Source: Tatumella sp. JGM91 (GTDB lineage: Bacteria; Pseudomonadota; Gammaproteobacteria; Enterobacterales; Enterobacteriaceae). From it: a DNA stretch of 64,000 nucleotides. How positions within the stretch are numbered: position 1 is the first letter of the stretch; each line of letters opens with the position of its first letter. Positions 9,159-21,552 of the stretch are shown here, piece after piece. The position numbers and the translations under genes were made by a program. Below the pieces are notes generated by a model. The model did no database searches. It saw nothing but the letters and a program-made list of their open reading frames with translations, and was not told the origin of the DNA. The stretch covers positions 16,499 through 80,498 of the forward strand of contig NZ_JAERJP010000003.1 of the NCBI RefSeq assembly GCF_018257575.1, read 5' to 3'.

Positions 9159-9323
9159 GAAAAATTTCCGGTCAGAAAATTCAGCACGATGTTATCTCAG
9201 GATCGGATAAAACCTCGCGGCGCAGGTAAAGTATGAAGTTGCAATATCTGCGGGTCAGCTCCATTTTGGACCGGGAGCATGATATGGTGGCTGCCTGTCG
9301 TTATCTCCCGTAAGAGGTGGCAA

Positions 9324-10832
9324 ATGTCTGTTCAGGATCCCTGTTCCCCGTTATTACCTGAGGCTGTATGGCCTGTCGCTCACTTTCCCCGGCTTGAAAA
9401 ATATTTATGTGAAACCGAGGGTATCAGCCCTTATACGCTGATGGAGCGTGCCGGGCAGGCTGCTTTTGCCAGAGCATGTCAGTTATGGCCAGAGGCCAGA
9501 CACTGGCGGGTCCTGTGCGGTGGCGGTAATAACGGTGGCGATGGCTATATTATCGCCCGGCTGGCAAAACAGGCGGGATATCAGGTAACTCTGGTCGCCT
9601 GTGACTGGCAGAATGCGCCGCCGGAAGCTCACCGTGCACGGGAAAAGTGGCTTGAGTGTGGCGGAAAATGCACAGCTGCTGACGGTGAATGGCCCGGTGA
9701 CGAGGATTTGATCATTGACGGGTTACTGGGAATAGGACTGAACCGGGCACCGCAAGAGCCTTATTGTCAGTTGATCCGTAAAACCTTACAACGATCTTGC
9801 CCGGTGCTGGCACTGGATATTCCGTCAGGGCTGATGGCTGATACGGGAGCCGTACCCGGAGAGGCGATCAAAGCGACAGTAACACTGAGTTTTATTGCCT
9901 TAAAAGCAGGTTTACTGACCGGTCAAGCCCGGGAATACTGCGGGAAGATCCTTGTGGATCCGCTGGGGCCATCCCTCAGTGAAATATATAGCGAGCCGCC
10001 GATCCGTCGTAAAGATACGGCAGATTTATCGGGCTGGATCCTCCCCCGCAATGCAACCGCACATAAAGGGAATAATGGCCGGCTATTACTGGCAGGGGGA
10101 GATGAGGGGACCGGCGGTGCTATAAGGCTGGCAGCAGAAGCCGCATTACGCAGTGGTGCCGGGTTGGTACGGGTACTGACCCATCCGCAACATGTGACCG
10201 CGTTACTGGCCGCTCGTCCGGAACTTATGGTGGCTGCGGTGTCAGAACAACGATTACAGGAAAGTATCGACTGGGCCGATATAGTGGTGACCGGTCCCGG
10301 CCTTGGCCAGAGAGACTGGGGACGCCGAATCCTTGCTCAGGTAAAAAAAAGTAAAAAAGACACACTTTGGGATGCGGATGCCCTTAACCTTCTGGCAATC
10401 GACCCCGATACACGTCAGAATCGCATCCTGACCCCTCATCCGGGGGAAGCTGCCAGGTTGTTAGGTACATCGGTTCAGGTTGTGGAGAGTAACCGGCTGC
10501 AGGCGGCACATAAGCTGGTACAGCGTTATGGCGGAGTAGTGGTGCTTAAAGGTGCCGGTACTGTGATAGCGTCTGAAAGCGGAGCGACGGTGATTGCTGA
10601 TGTGGGCAATCCGGGGATGGCTAGCGGAGGAATGGGCGATGTACTGAGCGGTATCATTGCTGCACTTGCCGGACAGAAACTCTCTCTCTATGATGCAGCC
10701 TGCGCAGGCGTTGTTGCCCATGGCGGTGCTGCCGATCTTGTTGCCCGTGAGTATGGTATGCGGGGTATGTTAGCCAGCGATTTATTTTATCCGCTCAGGC
10801 GATTAGTTAATCCGGAAATGAATCTGAAATAA
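9324..10832 (+). CDS. nnr: Bifunctional NAD(P)H-hydrate epimerase/ADP-dependent dehydratase
   Basis: Nnr (YjeF) repairs hydrated NAD(P)H: the N-terminal domain epimerises R- to S-NAD(P)HX and the C-terminal domain dehydrates it with ADP. The protein has 502 residues from the ATG at 9324, which has an AGAGGTGG ribosome-binding site; the frame extends upstream to 9279 without support. Visible motifs are [16 protein letters not shown] (YjeF_N nucleotide loop, about residues 63-78), LDIPSGL, the kinase-like [15 protein letters not shown], and the C-terminal [17 protein letters not shown] phosphate-binding loop. It starts the conserved nnr-tsaE-amiB-mutL-miaA-hfq run; tsaE begins two bases after its stop. 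Confidence 0.96.
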   Translation: MSVQDPCSPLLPEAVWPVAHFPRLEKYLCETEGISPYTLMERAGQAAFARACQLWPEARHWRVLCGGGNNGGDGYIIARLAKQAGYQVTLVACDWQNAPPEAHRAREKWLECGGKCTAADGEWPGDEDLIIDGLLGIGLNRAPQEPYCQLIRKTLQRSCPVLALDIPSGLMADTGAVPGEAIKATVTLSFIALKAGLLTGQAREYCGKILVDPLGPSLSEIYSEPPIRRKDTADLSGWILPRNATAHKGNNGRLLLAGGDEGTGGAIRLAAEAALRSGAGLVRVLTHPQHVTALLAARPELMVAAVSEQRLQESIDWADIVVTGPGLGQRDWGRRILAQVKKSKKDTLWDADALNLLAIDPDTRQNRILTPHPGEAARLLGTSVQVVESNRLQAAHKLVQRYGGVVVLKGAGTVIASESGATVIADVGNPGMASGGMGDVLSGIIAALAGQKLSLYDAACAGVVAHGGAADLVAREYGMRGMLASDLFYPLRRLVNPEMNLK

Positions 10833-10834
10833 GA

Positions 10835-11311
10835 ATGAAAACCTCTGTAATCTCTTTACCCGACGAATCAGCTACCCTCCGATTAGGTGCTGCCCTGGCA
10901 CTTGCCAGCCAGCGTGCCACGGTCATTTACCTGTATGGTGATTTGGGGGCAGGAAAAACCACCTTTAGCCGTGGTTTTATTCAGGCACTTGGGCATCAGG
11001 GTAATGTAAAAAGTCCGACTTATACGCTGGTTGAGCCCTATACCCTTGGTGATCGTGCAATATATCATTTCGATTTATACCGGCTGGCTGATCCGGAAGA
11101 ACTGGAGTTTATGGGGATCCGTGATTATTTTTCCGGGGATGCCATCTGTCTGGTGGAATGGCCGCAGCGCGGAAACGGTTTCTTACCTGACCCTGACCTG
11201 ACGGTAACGATGAGCTACGTCAGTGATGCCCGTCAGGCAGAAATTGTTGCCGAAAGCCCGTATGGTGAAACGCTGCTGAGCATACTGACCGCGGACGGGA
11301 AAGAGATATGA
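10835..11311 (+). CDS. tsaE: tRNA threonylcarbamoyladenosine biosynthesis ATPase TsaE
   Basis: TsaE (YjeE) is the essential ATPase that works with TsaB and TsaD to make N6-threonylcarbamoyladenosine at position 37 of ANN-reading tRNAs. The 158-residue protein has Walker [16 protein letters not shown] (residues 34-48), the switch region [10 protein letters not shown], and [21 protein letters not shown], which is almost identical to E. coli. It begins two bases after nnr, and its end overlaps the amiB start by four bases (ATGA). Confidence 0.97.
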   Translation: MKTSVISLPDESATLRLGAALALASQRATVIYLYGDLGAGKTTFSRGFIQALGHQGNVKSPTYTLVEPYTLGDRAIYHFDLYRLADPEELEFMGIRDYFSGDAICLVEWPQRGNGFLPDPDLTVTMSYVSDARQAEIVAESPYGETLLSILTADGKEI

Positions 11312-12894
11312 CACGGCGGTTTTTTAGCCGTTACCGGCTGTTTCTGTGGATGATATTGCTGCTCCCGGGGCTTTCTGTCGCGGCGAGCTTGTCCAATATT
11401 GGTGTCCGGAACGGCGACTCACTGACGACAGTGACCCTGCATTTTAGCGGTAAACCTGCCTATTCATGGTTTTCTCTGCACAATCCTGAACGAGTCGTGA
11501 TGGATATTCGTCAGACCGGGAAAATTAATGGCCTGCCGCTGAACTTCAGTGGTGAAAATATTGTAAAACGCATTCGTACCAGTCAACCGGCGGATAATCA
11601 GAGTTTCCGGCTGGTGTTCGAACTGACTCAGCCGGCCAGCACTGTCACCCGGCTAACACAACAAGGTGATCAGTATCAGGTCATTTTTTCTTTACGCGGG
11701 CGACAAACGGCCAAAGCAGCGCCGGTCAGTCCGGTGACCCCGCAGGTGGTGCAGCCACCGGCCAGTCAGGCAGTTGCGACGACGGTGAGTCAACCGCAGC
11801 GTAACGAGCAGGTCATCATTGCTATTGATGCAGGCCATGGCGGACAGGACCCGGGCGCTATCGGCCAGAATGGCCTGAAAGAGAAAAATGTCACTATTTC
11901 TATTGCCCGTAAATTACAGAAACTGCTGAATGCTAACCGGATGTTCAAGGCCGTTATGACCCGTAACGGGGATTACTACGTATCAGTAATGGGCCGTTCG
12001 GAAGTGGCACGTAAAGAAAACGCCAATCTGCTGTTGTCTGTCCATGCGGATTCAGCACCCAGCCATACAGCCAGTGGTGCTTCGGTCTGGGTACTTTCAA
12101 ACCGGCGGGCAAATTCTGAAATGGCAGGCTGGCTGGAAAAAACAGAGAAGCAATCTGAGTTATTAGGCGGTGCCGGTGATCTGCTGGCAAGCAATAAAGC
12201 TGACCCCTATTTTAGCCAGGCAGTACTGGACCTGCAGTTTGGGCACTCGCAGCGGGTAGGGTATGACGTGGCCGTCAAAGTGATTCAGCAACTGCGGGTG
12301 GTCACCCCGATGCATAAACGTTTACCAGAGCATGCCAGTCTCGGTGTGTTACGGTCACCGGATATACCGTCGTTACTGGTTGAAACCGGATTCATCAGTA
12401 ACCGTCAGGAAGAACGTTTACTGGGCAGCAGTGCTTATCAGGATAAAATAGCGAAAGCTATCTATCACGGGCTGTATAACTATTTTAAAATCCATCCGCT
12501 GCAAAGTATTCCGCAGAAAGAGAATAAAGCCATTGCGGTGAGTTCCGCGGGAAATCTTAGCAAGGGAACGACACACATCCATATTGTGCAGCGGGGAGAA
12601 ACCCTGTCAGGGATCGCTCAGCGCTATGGTGTCACCCCGGGTTCACTGGTAGCGCTAAATAAACTGAAAAAAGAAGGCGTCTGGACAGGACAACGTCTGA
12701 AGATCGCTGTGGCCGGAAAAAGTGTACCGGTAGCCAGAAAAGCGTCGATGATTAAGCATAAGGTCGTCAAAGGTGATTCATTAAGCAGTATTGCTGCGCG
12801 CTACGGCGTCAGTGGTAAAACTATTATGCAACAAAATAATATGCGCTCAGAAAATGTAATGCTGGGCCAGACTCTGACTATTTCTCAGCCATAA
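11308..12894 (+). CDS. amiB: N-acetylmuramoyl-L-alanine amidase AmiB
   Basis: AmiB cleaves septal peptidoglycan in the periplasm to split daughter cells and is activated by EnvC. The 528-residue protein has a signal peptide (cleavage near VAA-SL), an AMIN targeting domain (about 25-125), a Pro/Gln-rich linker, and a zinc amidase_3 domain (about 168-405). Zinc ligands are in [21 protein letters not shown] (Glu) and SVHADSA, and the catalytic Glu is in LVETGFISN. Two LysM peptidoglycan-binding repeats follow (about 422-468 and 482-526). E. coli AmiB has about 445 residues and, as I recall, one LysM, so this protein looks extended by a second. It overlaps tsaE and is 50 bases before mutL. Confidence 0.95.
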   Translation: MTRRFFSRYRLFLWMILLLPGLSVAASLSNIGVRNGDSLTTVTLHFSGKPAYSWFSLHNPERVVMDIRQTGKINGLPLNFSGENIVKRIRTSQPADNQSFRLVFELTQPASTVTRLTQQGDQYQVIFSLRGRQTAKAAPVSPVTPQVVQPPASQAVATTVSQPQRNEQVIIAIDAGHGGQDPGAIGQNGLKEKNVTISIARKLQKLLNANRMFKAVMTRNGDYYVSVMGRSEVARKENANLLLSVHADSAPSHTASGASVWVLSNRRANSEMAGWLEKTEKQSELLGGAGDLLASNKADPYFSQAVLDLQFGHSQRVGYDVAVKVIQQLRVVTPMHKRLPEHASLGVLRSPDIPSLLVETGFISNRQEERLLGSSAYQDKIAKAIYHGLYNYFKIHPLQSIPQKENKAIAVSSAGNLSKGTTHIHIVQRGETLSGIAQRYGVTPGSLVALNKLKKEGVWTGQRLKIAVAGKSVPVARKASMIKHKVVKGDSLSSIAARYGVSGKTIMQQNNMRSENVMLGQTLTISQP

Positions 12895-12944
12895 ATTATC
12901 CGGAAACGGAGGCTGTTGATAAGCTATTTCTGCGGGGATCGGCT

Positions 12945-14837
12945 ATGGCTATACAGATATTACCACCTCAGCTGGCTAACCAGATAGCTGCCGGAGAGGT
13001 GGTAGAGCGTCCGGCATCAGTGGTGAAAGAGCTGGTGGAAAATAGTCTGGATGCCGGGGCGACGAAAATTGATATCGGGATAGAAAAAGGCGGAGCTAAG
13101 CGTATTTCTATCCGGGACAATGGCGCGGGTATTGCTAAAGATGAACTGGCGATGGCCCTGGCCCGTCATGCCACCAGTAAGATTACCAGTCTGGATGACC
13201 TTGAAGCCATTATGAGTCTCGGCTTCCGGGGAGAGGCGCTGGCCAGTATCAGTTCGGTGTCGCGGCTGATACTGACGTCACGCACCGCAGAACAGAGCGG
13301 CGCATGGCAGGCCTATGCCGAAGGCCGTGATATGGCAGTAACACTGAAACCCGCTGCGCACCCTTGCGGTACTACCCTGGAAGTCTTAGACCTGTTTTAT
13401 AATACGCCCGCCCGGCGTAAGTTTTTACGTACCGAAAAAACCGAATTTACCCACATCGACGAAATTATTCGCCGGATTGCGCTGGTACGTTTTGACGTGG
13501 AACTGTCCCTTAGCCATAACGGTAAAATGGTGCGTCAGTACCGGATTGCCAATGACCAGCGTCAGCGTGAGCGTCGTTTAGGGGCTATTTGCGGGACAAC
13601 TTTTGTTGAGCATGCCCTGTACCTTGAGTGGCAACATGGTTCGCTGAATCTGAACGGATGGGTGGCTGAACCTCAGGGCGCACGGCAGATCACTGACGTG
13701 CAGTATTGTTACGTGAACGGTCGTATGATGCGCGATAAGTTGATCAACCACGCTATCCGCCAGGCATATCAGGACAAGCTGGGGGATGATCAGCAGCCGG
13801 CTTATGTGCTTTATTTGCAAATTGATCCCCACCAGGTTGATGTTAATGTACATCCGGCCAAGCATGAAGTGCGTTTTCATCAGTCACGTCTGGTACATGA
13901 TTTTATTTACCAGGGCGTTCTCAGTGCTTTACAGAGTGCAGCACAACGGGATCCGCTGACAGAGTCGCAACATAATCCCCCTTCAGCCAGCCACACGCCG
14001 GAGAATCGTCGTTCTGCCGGAACGAACCGTTTCTCCTCACCACCTGAGACGGAGCGACACCCGGAGAGGGATACCCGCAGCAGTGAACCGCCTGCCCGCC
14101 AGAGCCGCAGTGGTGGCAGCACTGCCACCAGCAGGCCTGCGAGGGAAACTTTTGCTGGCGAAGGGTATCAGGCGAAACAGGGAGAGGCCTACCAGCGTAT
14201 GTTATCGGCTGCTCGTGAGCCGCTGGCGACCGGTATATCAGCTCCCGGGCCAGTAGCCACAGACTCACCACTGGAGGCCCATCAGCAGAGCTTTGGCCGG
14301 GTGCTTACGGTGCTGCGCCAGTCGTATGCCGTGACGGAAAACGCTCAGGGCCTGAGGATCATTTCCCTGACAGTCGCAGCACGCTGGCTGATCCGTGCGC
14401 AATTACAACCGGACGGGGAGCCGCTGCGTACTCAGCCATTACTGATCCCCGTACGCCTGAAAGCAGGGAAGCAGGAACTCCGGGCCCTGACAACCCACAT
14501 CGACAGCCTGCAATATCTGGGAATGGATTTTGCGACAGATGCGCAGCATGTGACCTTACGTGGTGTGCCTTTACCATTACGAACACAAAATTTACAAAAC
14601 TTGATTCCGGAACTGTTAGGCTATCTTGCCCTGCAGTCAGAGGTCGGTGCAGAGCAACTCGCCCAGTGGCTGGCGTCACGTTGCCACACTGTTCACTCGG
14701 AATGGAATCACTCACAGGCTATTGCCTTACTGGCAGATCTGGAGAGGCTGACACCGTCGCTGGTTTCAGCACCTCCGGCAGGCTTATTGCAGGCAGTAGA
14801 TTTAGATAATGTCTTTGAAGCGTTGAAAAATGAGTGA
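12945..14837 (+). CDS. mutL: DNA mismatch repair protein MutL
   Basis: MutL links MutS mismatch recognition to MutH incision and UvrD unwinding. The 630-residue protein has the N-terminal GHKL ATPase with [15 protein letters not shown] (motif I), IRDNGAGI (motif II), ATSKI and [10 protein letters not shown] (motif III), then a polar, poorly conserved linker (about 335-430, rich in Arg, Ser and Pro), and the C-terminal dimerisation domain. It lacks an obvious DQHAxxE endonuclease motif, as expected in a MutH-containing lineage. The start [20 protein letters not shown] is standard. Its last 8 bases overlap miaA. Confidence 0.98.
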   Translation: MAIQILPPQLANQIAAGEVVERPASVVKELVENSLDAGATKIDIGIEKGGAKRISIRDNGAGIAKDELAMALARHATSKITSLDDLEAIMSLGFRGEALASISSVSRLILTSRTAEQSGAWQAYAEGRDMAVTLKPAAHPCGTTLEVLDLFYNTPARRKFLRTEKTEFTHIDEIIRRIALVRFDVELSLSHNGKMVRQYRIANDQRQRERRLGAICGTTFVEHALYLEWQHGSLNLNGWVAEPQGARQITDVQYCYVNGRMMRDKLINHAIRQAYQDKLGDDQQPAYVLYLQIDPHQVDVNVHPAKHEVRFHQSRLVHDFIYQGVLSALQSAAQRDPLTESQHNPPSASHTPENRRSAGTNRFSSPPETERHPERDTRSSEPPARQSRSGGSTATSRPARETFAGEGYQAKQGEAYQRMLSAAREPLATGISAPGPVATDSPLEAHQQSFGRVLTVLRQSYAVTENAQGLRIISLTVAARWLIRAQLQPDGEPLRTQPLLIPVRLKAGKQELRALTTHIDSLQYLGMDFATDAQHVTLRGVPLPLRTQNLQNLIPELLGYLALQSEVGAEQLAQWLASRCHTVHSEWNHSQAIALLADLERLTPSLVSAPPAGLLQAVDLDNVFEALKNE

Positions 14838-15780
14838 AATAAACCAGGCCAGCCGGCCGAAGGCGATATTTTTAATGGGGCCGACAGCCTCCGGAAAAAC
14901 GGCACAGGCCATTGCATTGCGCCAGAAGCTGCCGGTGGAAATTATCAGTGTCGATTCTGCGTTGATCTATAAAGGGATGGATATCGGTACCGCAAAACCT
15001 TCGGCAGAAGAACTGGCCCTGGCGCCGCACCGGTTGCTGGATATCCGGGATCCTGCTGAAGCATATTCAGCGGCAGATTTCTGTCGTGATGCGCTGAAAG
15101 AAATGGATGATATTGTAAGAGACGGGCGTATTCCGTTGCTTGTTGGCGGAACGATGCTCTATTTCAAAGCGTTACTTGAGGGATTGTCACCGTTGCCTGC
15201 GGCAAACCCTGAAGTCCGCAAACAGCTGGAAGACAGAGCGAAAAATGAGGGATGGGAGTCCCTGCATCGTGATTTATGTCAGATAGATCCTGAAGCGGGT
15301 CTGCGTATTCATCCGAATGATCCGCAGAGACTCTCAAGGGCACTGGAAGTTTTCCTGATTTCGGGTAAAACTTTAACTGAGCTGACAAAAATTTCTGGTG
15401 AAACGTTACCCTACGATGTGATGCAGTTCGCTATTGCGCCTGCAACCCGGGAATTATTGCATGAGCGCATTGCGTTACGTTTTCAGCAGATGCTGGCGTC
15501 GGGCTTTGAGGCTGAAGCACGGGAATTATTTGCACGAGGTGATCTGCATACGGATATGCCGTCAATTCGCTGTGTGGGCTATCGCCAGATGTGGGCATTT
15601 TTATCGGGTGAAACAGATTACGATGAAATGGTTTTTCGCGGAATCTGTGCCACACGACAGCTGGCAAAACGGCAGATGACCTGGTTACGTGGCTGGCAAA
15701 ATGTTCACTGGCTTGACAGTGATCAACCCGCATTGGCACAAGATGCGATTATGCAGGTAGTTAGTGCTAACATTCGGTGA
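14830..15780 (+). CDS. miaA: tRNA dimethylallyltransferase MiaA
   Basis: MiaA adds a dimethylallyl group to A37 of tRNAs that read UNN codons, the first step to ms2i6A. The 316-residue cytosolic protein carries the P-loop [11 protein letters not shown] (residues 17-27), [22 protein letters not shown] (substrate and prenyl-diphosphate site, with the catalytic Asp), and [11 protein letters not shown]. It overlaps mutL by 8 bases and precedes hfq by 99 bases, the order known from E. coli. Confidence 0.98.
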   Translation: MSEINQASRPKAIFLMGPTASGKTAQAIALRQKLPVEIISVDSALIYKGMDIGTAKPSAEELALAPHRLLDIRDPAEAYSAADFCRDALKEMDDIVRDGRIPLLVGGTMLYFKALLEGLSPLPAANPEVRKQLEDRAKNEGWESLHRDLCQIDPEAGLRIHPNDPQRLSRALEVFLISGKTLTELTKISGETLPYDVMQFAIAPATRELLHERIALRFQQMLASGFEAEARELFARGDLHTDMPSIRCVGYRQMWAFLSGETDYDEMVFRGICATRQLAKRQMTWLRGWQNVHWLDSDQPALAQDAIMQVVSANIR

Positions 15781-15879
15781 TTGTGTACAATTGATTCGTT
15801 ACCGTGCGCAAAATTTTTCGCAATTTTTACACTGTTGGTTCTGAAATAATAAACAACAAGCATATAAGGAAAAGATAGA

Positions 15880-16179
15880 ATGGCTAAAGGGCAATCATTA
15901 CAAGACCCGTTTTTGAACGCGTTGCGTCGCGAACGTGTACCGGTTTCGATTTATCTGGTGAATGGCATTAAATTGCAAGGTCAGATCGAGTCATTTGATC
16001 AGTTTGTCATTCTGTTAAAAAATACCGTTAGTCAGATGGTCTATAAGCACGCGATTTCTACCGTGGTGCCTTCTCGTCCTGTGTCTCATCACACCAATGC
16101 TCCGGCAGGTGTTAGCAACTATCATAATAACGGGACAGCACCGACACAGTCACAACAAGACGGTGACAGCGCAGAGTAA
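15880..16179 (+). CDS. hfq: RNA chaperone Hfq
   Basis: Hfq is a hexameric Sm-like protein that pairs small RNAs with mRNAs. The 99-residue protein starts [20 protein letters not shown] and contains Sm1 ([20 protein letters not shown]) and Sm2 (the [10 protein letters not shown] motif). A variable C-terminal tail from about residue 66 is rich in Asn, Gln, Thr and His. It has a clear AAGGA ribosome-binding site. The 99-base gap after miaA is AT-rich and likely holds a promoter of its own. Confidence 0.98.
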   Translation: MAKGQSLQDPFLNALRRERVPVSIYLVNGIKLQGQIESFDQFVILLKNTVSQMVYKHAISTVVPSRPVSHHTNAPAGVSNYHNNGTAPTQSQQDGDSAE

Positions 16180-16254
16180 TTAGTCACTCGCATGCCAGGG
16201 CTGGCAACAATTTAGTGTTTCCCGTCCTGGTCTTTTTTAAAGAGAGGTTTTCGC

Positions 16255-17535
16255 TTGTTTGAGCGTTATGATGCCGGCGAGCAGGCCGTACTGGTCCATA
16301 TCTGGTTTTCACAGGACCGGGACGTGGAGGATTTAGAAGAATTTGAAACACTGGTTTCTTCTTCAGGTGTTGAATCACTCCAGGTCGTGACCGGAAGCCG
16401 TAAAGCTCCCCATCCCAAATACTTCGTTGGTGAAGGCAAAGCGGCAGAAATTGCCGAAACAGTGAAAGCGACCGGTGCGTCGGTAGTACTGTTTGATCAT
16501 GCACTGTCACCAGCCCAGGAACGTAACCTGGAAAGTTTATGTCAATGCCGGGTGGTCGATCGTACCGGACTTATTCTGGATATCTTTGCACAACGGGCCC
16601 GTACTCACGAAGGTAAATTGCAGGTTGAGCTTGCCCAGCTACGTCATCTGGCAACCCGCCTGGTACGGGGCTGGACACACCTTGAACGTCAGAAGGGCGG
16701 AATAGGACTGCGTGGCCCGGGGGAAACCCAGCTGGAGACTGACCGTCGTTTACTGCGTAATCGTATCAGCCTGATATTATCGCGCCTGTCACGGGTAGAG
16801 AAGCAGCGCGAACAGGGGCGCCAGGCACGTGCAAAAGCTGACGTACCCACGGTTTCGCTGGTGGGATATACCAATGCCGGGAAATCAACACTGTTTAATG
16901 CGGTGACTTCCGCAGAGGTGTATGCGGCAGACCAGTTATTTGCCACCCTTGACCCGACACTGCGCCGGTTACAGGTTGCTGATGTCGGTGAAGTTGTGCT
17001 GGCCGATACCGTCGGATTTATCCGCCATTTGCCTCATGATTTGGTGGCTGCGTTTAAAGCCACATTACAGGAAACCCGGCAGGCTTCTTTACTGATGCAT
17101 GTTATTGATGCCGCCGATTTACGGGTCAGCGAAAATATTGATGCGGTCAATGACGTACTGGCCGAAATTGAAGCAGATGAAATTCCGGCATTACTGGTGA
17201 TGAATAAAATCGATATGCTGGACGATTTTGAGCCGCGTATTGATCGTAATGAAGAGAATATGCCGGTACGGGTGTGGTTATCTGCCCGCAGTGGTGTCGG
17301 ACTGCCGTTACTCTGGCAGGCCTTGTCTGAACGGCTGGCTGGTGAAATTGCCAGCTATCAGCTGCGACTGCCACCGGAAGCCGGTAAGTTACGCAGCCGC
17401 TTCTATCAGCTGCATGCGATAGAAAAAGAGTGGAATGAAGAAGACGGCAGTACCGGAATACAGATCCGTATGCCAATTGTTGACTGGCGGCGCCTGTGCA
17501 AGCAGGAGCCCTCAGTCATTGATTATATTGTCTGA
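16255..17535 (+). CDS. hflX: Ribosome-splitting GTPase HflX
   Basis: HflX binds 50S or 70S ribosomes and splits stalled ribosomes under stress such as heat shock. The 426-residue protein has an N-terminal HflX domain ([41 protein letters not shown]) and a G domain with G1 [12 protein letters not shown] (about 203-214), the G3 motif DTVG near 248 and G4 NKID near 321. The start codon is TTG at 16255, eight bases after AGAGAGG, and gives the conserved N-terminus [14 protein letters not shown]. It belongs to the hfq-hflX-hflK-hflC run. Confidence 0.97.
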   Translation: MFERYDAGEQAVLVHIWFSQDRDVEDLEEFETLVSSSGVESLQVVTGSRKAPHPKYFVGEGKAAEIAETVKATGASVVLFDHALSPAQERNLESLCQCRVVDRTGLILDIFAQRARTHEGKLQVELAQLRHLATRLVRGWTHLERQKGGIGLRGPGETQLETDRRLLRNRISLILSRLSRVEKQREQGRQARAKADVPTVSLVGYTNAGKSTLFNAVTSAEVYAADQLFATLDPTLRRLQVADVGEVVLADTVGFIRHLPHDLVAAFKATLQETRQASLLMHVIDAADLRVSENIDAVNDVLAEIEADEIPALLVMNKIDMLDDFEPRIDRNEENMPVRVWLSARSGVGLPLLWQALSERLAGEIASYQLRLPPEAGKLRSRFYQLHAIEKEWNEEDGSTGIQIRMPIVDWRRLCKQEPSVIDYIV

Positions 17536-17628
17536 TTTTTAGCAATACCTGAATAATAGTATCTCAACATCGGATACCACCGCACTTACGTTAAATTATC
17601 ACCGCACTACTATAAATGGAGTATAAGC

Positions 17629-18864
17629 ATGGCGTGGAATCAGCCCGGTAATAACGGACAGGACCGCGACCCGTGGGGAAGCAGCAATAATAAAGGCGGC
17701 AACTCCGGGGGAAATCGTGGGGGTCGTGATCAGGGCCCTCCTGATTTGGACGACATTTTCCGAAAACTCAGCAGTAAACTGGGGAAATTTGGTGGAGGAA
17801 AATCAGAAGGCGATGGTCCGTCCACCGGAAAAATTGCAGGCATTGTTGCGGTAGTTGTGGTGGCGGTCTGGGCCGCCAGCGGATTTTACACCATTGGCGA
17901 AGCTGAACGCGGGGTCGTCACCCGTTTCGGGCAGTTCAGCCATCTGGTAGGTCCCGGGCTGAACTGGAAACCGACATTTATTGATAATGTCCGTCCGGTC
18001 AACGTAGAAGCCGTTCGGGAACTGGCGACCTCCGGAGTAATGCTGACTTCCGATGAAAACGTAGTGCGGGTGGAAATGAACGTTCAGTACCGGGTCACGG
18101 ATCCCGAACGTTACCTGTATTCGGTAACCAATGCTGATGACAGTCTGCGTCAGGCGACTGACAGTGCATTACGCGGTGTGATTGGTCGTTCAACCATGGA
18201 TCGTGTGCTGACGGAAGGACGTACTGTCGTGCGTAGCGAAACTCAGCGTGAGATTGAAGATACTATTCGCCCTTACAATATGGGTATCAGTGTGCTGGAT
18301 GTTAACTTCCAGGCTGCCCGTCCGCCTGAAGAAGTAAAAGCGGCATTTGATGATGCAATCGCTGCGCGTGAAAATCGTGAACAATATGTTCGTGAGGCTG
18401 AAGCCTATGCGAATGAAGTACAGCCACGGGCTAACGGCCAGGCTCAGCGTATTCTTGAGGAAGCACGTGCTTATAAAGAACGTACTGTGCTGGAAGCTCA
18501 GGGTGAAGTCGCCCGTTTCGCCGAGATTTTACCGGAATATAAAGCCGCGCCACAGATCACCAAAGAACGTTTGTATCTGGACACTATGGAACGGGTTATG
18601 TCCCAGACCCGTAAAGTTATCGTCAATGACAAAAGTAATAACCTGATGGTTATGCCGCTGGATCAGCTATTGAAAGGCGGCACTGCTGCAGTGACCCGGG
18701 AAAAAGCAGTCGCCCCGATGACACCGCTTAAACCGTCATCGGTTTCCTCTTCTGAAGTCAGCATGCGTCGTAATACCTCAGGCTTTTCGCCGGAAAGTGT
18801 TATGGATCAGCGACGGGCGAATGCGCTGCGCAATGATGGCCAGCGTGATGGAGGAGATGAATAA
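17629..18864 (+). CDS. hflK: FtsH protease modulator HflK
   Basis: HflK forms, with HflC, a large SPFH cage in the inner membrane that encloses FtsH and limits its access to membrane substrates. The 411-residue protein has a Gly/Asn/Asp-rich cytoplasmic N-terminus, one membrane segment (IAGIVAVVVVAVWAASGFY, about 69-87), a periplasmic SPFH/band 7 domain (GEAERGVVTRFG...), and a long Ala/Glu-rich coiled coil (REAEAYANEVQPRANGQAQR). The stop overlaps the hflC start (TAATG), so the two are translationally coupled. Confidence 0.97.
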   Translation: MAWNQPGNNGQDRDPWGSSNNKGGNSGGNRGGRDQGPPDLDDIFRKLSSKLGKFGGGKSEGDGPSTGKIAGIVAVVVVAVWAASGFYTIGEAERGVVTRFGQFSHLVGPGLNWKPTFIDNVRPVNVEAVRELATSGVMLTSDENVVRVEMNVQYRVTDPERYLYSVTNADDSLRQATDSALRGVIGRSTMDRVLTEGRTVVRSETQREIEDTIRPYNMGISVLDVNFQAARPPEEVKAAFDDAIAARENREQYVREAEAYANEVQPRANGQAQRILEEARAYKERTVLEAQGEVARFAEILPEYKAAPQITKERLYLDTMERVMSQTRKVIVNDKSNNLMVMPLDQLLKGGTAAVTREKAVAPMTPLKPSSVSSSEVSMRRNTSGFSPESVMDQRRANALRNDGQRDGGDE

Positions 18865-19871
18865 TGCGTAAGTCTGTAATTGTAGTGGCTGTGATTGTGG
18901 TGGTGTTATTGTTCACCTCAATGTTCGTTATCCCGGAAGGACAACGCGGTATCGTGGTTCGTTTCGGTAAAGTGTTACGTGACAGCGAGAATAAACCGCT
19001 GGTGTATACGCCGGGTCTGCATTTCAAAGTGCCTTTCTTTGAGACCGTAAAAACACTGGATGCACGTATCCAGACCATGGATAACCAGGCCGACCGTTTT
19101 GTGACCAAAGAGAAAAAAGATCTGATCGTTGATTCATACATTAAATGGCGGATCAGTGATTTCAGTCGTTACTATCTGGCGACCGGTGGCGGAGATATCT
19201 CCCAGGCTGAGTTATTACTGAAACGTAAGTTCAGTGACCGTCTGCGTTCTGAAATCGGCCGGCTGGATGTGCGTGATATCGTTACCGATTCACGTGGCCG
19301 CCTGACGACGGATGTACGGGATGCCCTGAATACCGGCAGTGCCGGCAGTGACGACGATGTGCAAACCCCGGCCGCAGATGATGCCATTGCCAGCGCGGCG
19401 GCAAGGGTAGAGAAGGAGACTCAGGGGAAAGTGGCTGCGGTAAATCCAAACAGTATGGCCGCACTGGGGATTGATGTTGTTGATGTTCGTATCAAACAGA
19501 TCAACCTGCCTGCTGAAGTGTCAGGGGCTATTTATAATCGTATGCGTGCGGAACGTGAATCTGTTGCCCGTAGTCAGCGTTCTCAGGGACAGGAAGAGGC
19601 TGAAAAGCTGCGCGCTCAGGCTGACTATCAGGTCACTAAGACTCTGGCTGAAGCACAACGCCAGGCTCTGATTACCCGTGGTGAAGGGGATGCAGAAGCC
19701 GCAAAACTGTTTGCAGATGCTTTCAGTAAAGATCCTGATTTTTATGCCTTTATCAGAAGTCTGACCGCTTATGAAAACAGCTTCCGTGGCAATAAAGACG
19801 TGATTGTAATGAGCCCGGACAATGATTTCTTACGTTTTATGAAATCACCGTCAACCGCTGCAAGTCACTGA
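18864..19871 (+). CDS. hflC: FtsH protease modulator HflC
   Basis: HflC is the partner of HflK. The 335-residue protein has an N-terminal membrane anchor (SVIVVAVIVVVLLFTSMFVI), the SPFH domain (EGQRGIVVRFGKV) and a C-terminal coiled coil (SQGQEEAEKLRAQADYQ). Its middle contains a Gly/Ser/Asp-rich insert (about residues 152-170, NTGSAGSDDDVQTPAADD), a region that varies among enterobacteria. It begins one base inside the hflK stop and is followed by a terminator. Confidence 0.97.
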   Translation: MRKSVIVVAVIVVVLLFTSMFVIPEGQRGIVVRFGKVLRDSENKPLVYTPGLHFKVPFFETVKTLDARIQTMDNQADRFVTKEKKDLIVDSYIKWRISDFSRYYLATGGGDISQAELLLKRKFSDRLRSEIGRLDVRDIVTDSRGRLTTDVRDALNTGSAGSDDDVQTPAADDAIASAAARVEKETQGKVAAVNPNSMAALGIDVVDVRIKQINLPAEVSGAIYNRMRAERESVARSQRSQGQEEAEKLRAQADYQVTKTLAEAQRQALITRGEGDAEAAKLFADAFSKDPDFYAFIRSLTAYENSFRGNKDVIVMSPDNDFLRFMKSPSTAASH

Positions 19872-19892
19872 TTTTACTGTTTTACACTGACA

Positions 19893-19916
19893 GGCCGGCG
19901 TTTGCCGGCCTTTTCT
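19893..19916 (+). terminator. Terminator after hflC
   Basis: The stem GGCCGGC-GTTT-GCCGGCC is followed by TTTTCT, about 20 bases past the hflC stop and just before yjeT. Confidence 0.85.
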
Positions 19917-19929
19917 ATTGGACCGCAAG

Positions 19930-20118
19930 ATGAATACAACAATCTGGATGGCGTTAGCGCTGGTATTGGTTCTGGAAGGCCTCGGGCCGATGCTCTATCC
20001 CGGAGGCTGGCGTAAATTTATTGCCGCGATGGTAAAACTGCCTGATAACGTATTACGACGTTTCGGTGGCGGACTGGTGGTCGCGGGAATCGTGATCTAT
20101 TATATGGTCAGTCGCTGA
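19930..20118 (+). CDS. yjeT: DUF2065 family small membrane protein YjeT
   Basis: A 62-residue protein with two hydrophobic segments (IWMALALVLVLEGLGPMLY and GGLVVAGIVIYYMV), matching E. coli YjeT in the same place between hflC and purA. The ATG at 19930 is chosen over an in-frame TTG at 19918 because it fits the family start (MNTTIW). Its function is unknown. Confidence 0.88.
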   Translation: MNTTIWMALALVLVLEGLGPMLYPGGWRKFIAAMVKLPDNVLRRFGGGLVVAGIVIYYMVSR

Positions 20119-20212
20119 AGTCTGCGGGTTTTACGATACTGAATAAAATCACCGCAAAAAAAGTACGCAACCGTATGCTAAAAATGCTGAAAGAGACTAT
20201 TTCAGATGGTAG

Positions 20213-21544
<1,332 letters not shown>

Positions 21545-21552
21545 TCATACTC

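Larger units (their letters stand above)
8509..9323. other. datA: datA-like DnaA/IHF-binding region (815-base gap)
   Basis: No convincing gene is present; a 65-codon minus-strand frame at 8819-9016 has no family resemblance. The gap is AT-rich with several GATC sites in its left part (8645-8710). It contains two perfect consensus DnaA boxes in the same orientation (8985-8993 and 9150-9158), a one-mismatch box in the other orientation (8902-8910), and a perfect IHF consensus between the first two (9052-9064). In E. coli datA lies between the glyVXY tRNA-Gly genes and queG-nnr. It uses DnaA boxes flanking an IHF site to promote hydrolysis of DnaA-bound ATP and so limit replication initiation. 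The same neighbours (tRNA-Gly(GCC) on one side, nnr on the other) and parts occur here, but queG is absent. Function is inferred. Confidence 0.72.

Noticed and set aside
8509-9323. Possible chromosomal origin oriC
   Set aside because: DnaA boxes and GATC sites are present, but there are too few boxes, no AT-rich 13-mer series, and no mioC or mnmG (gidA) neighbours. The datA position explains the site better.
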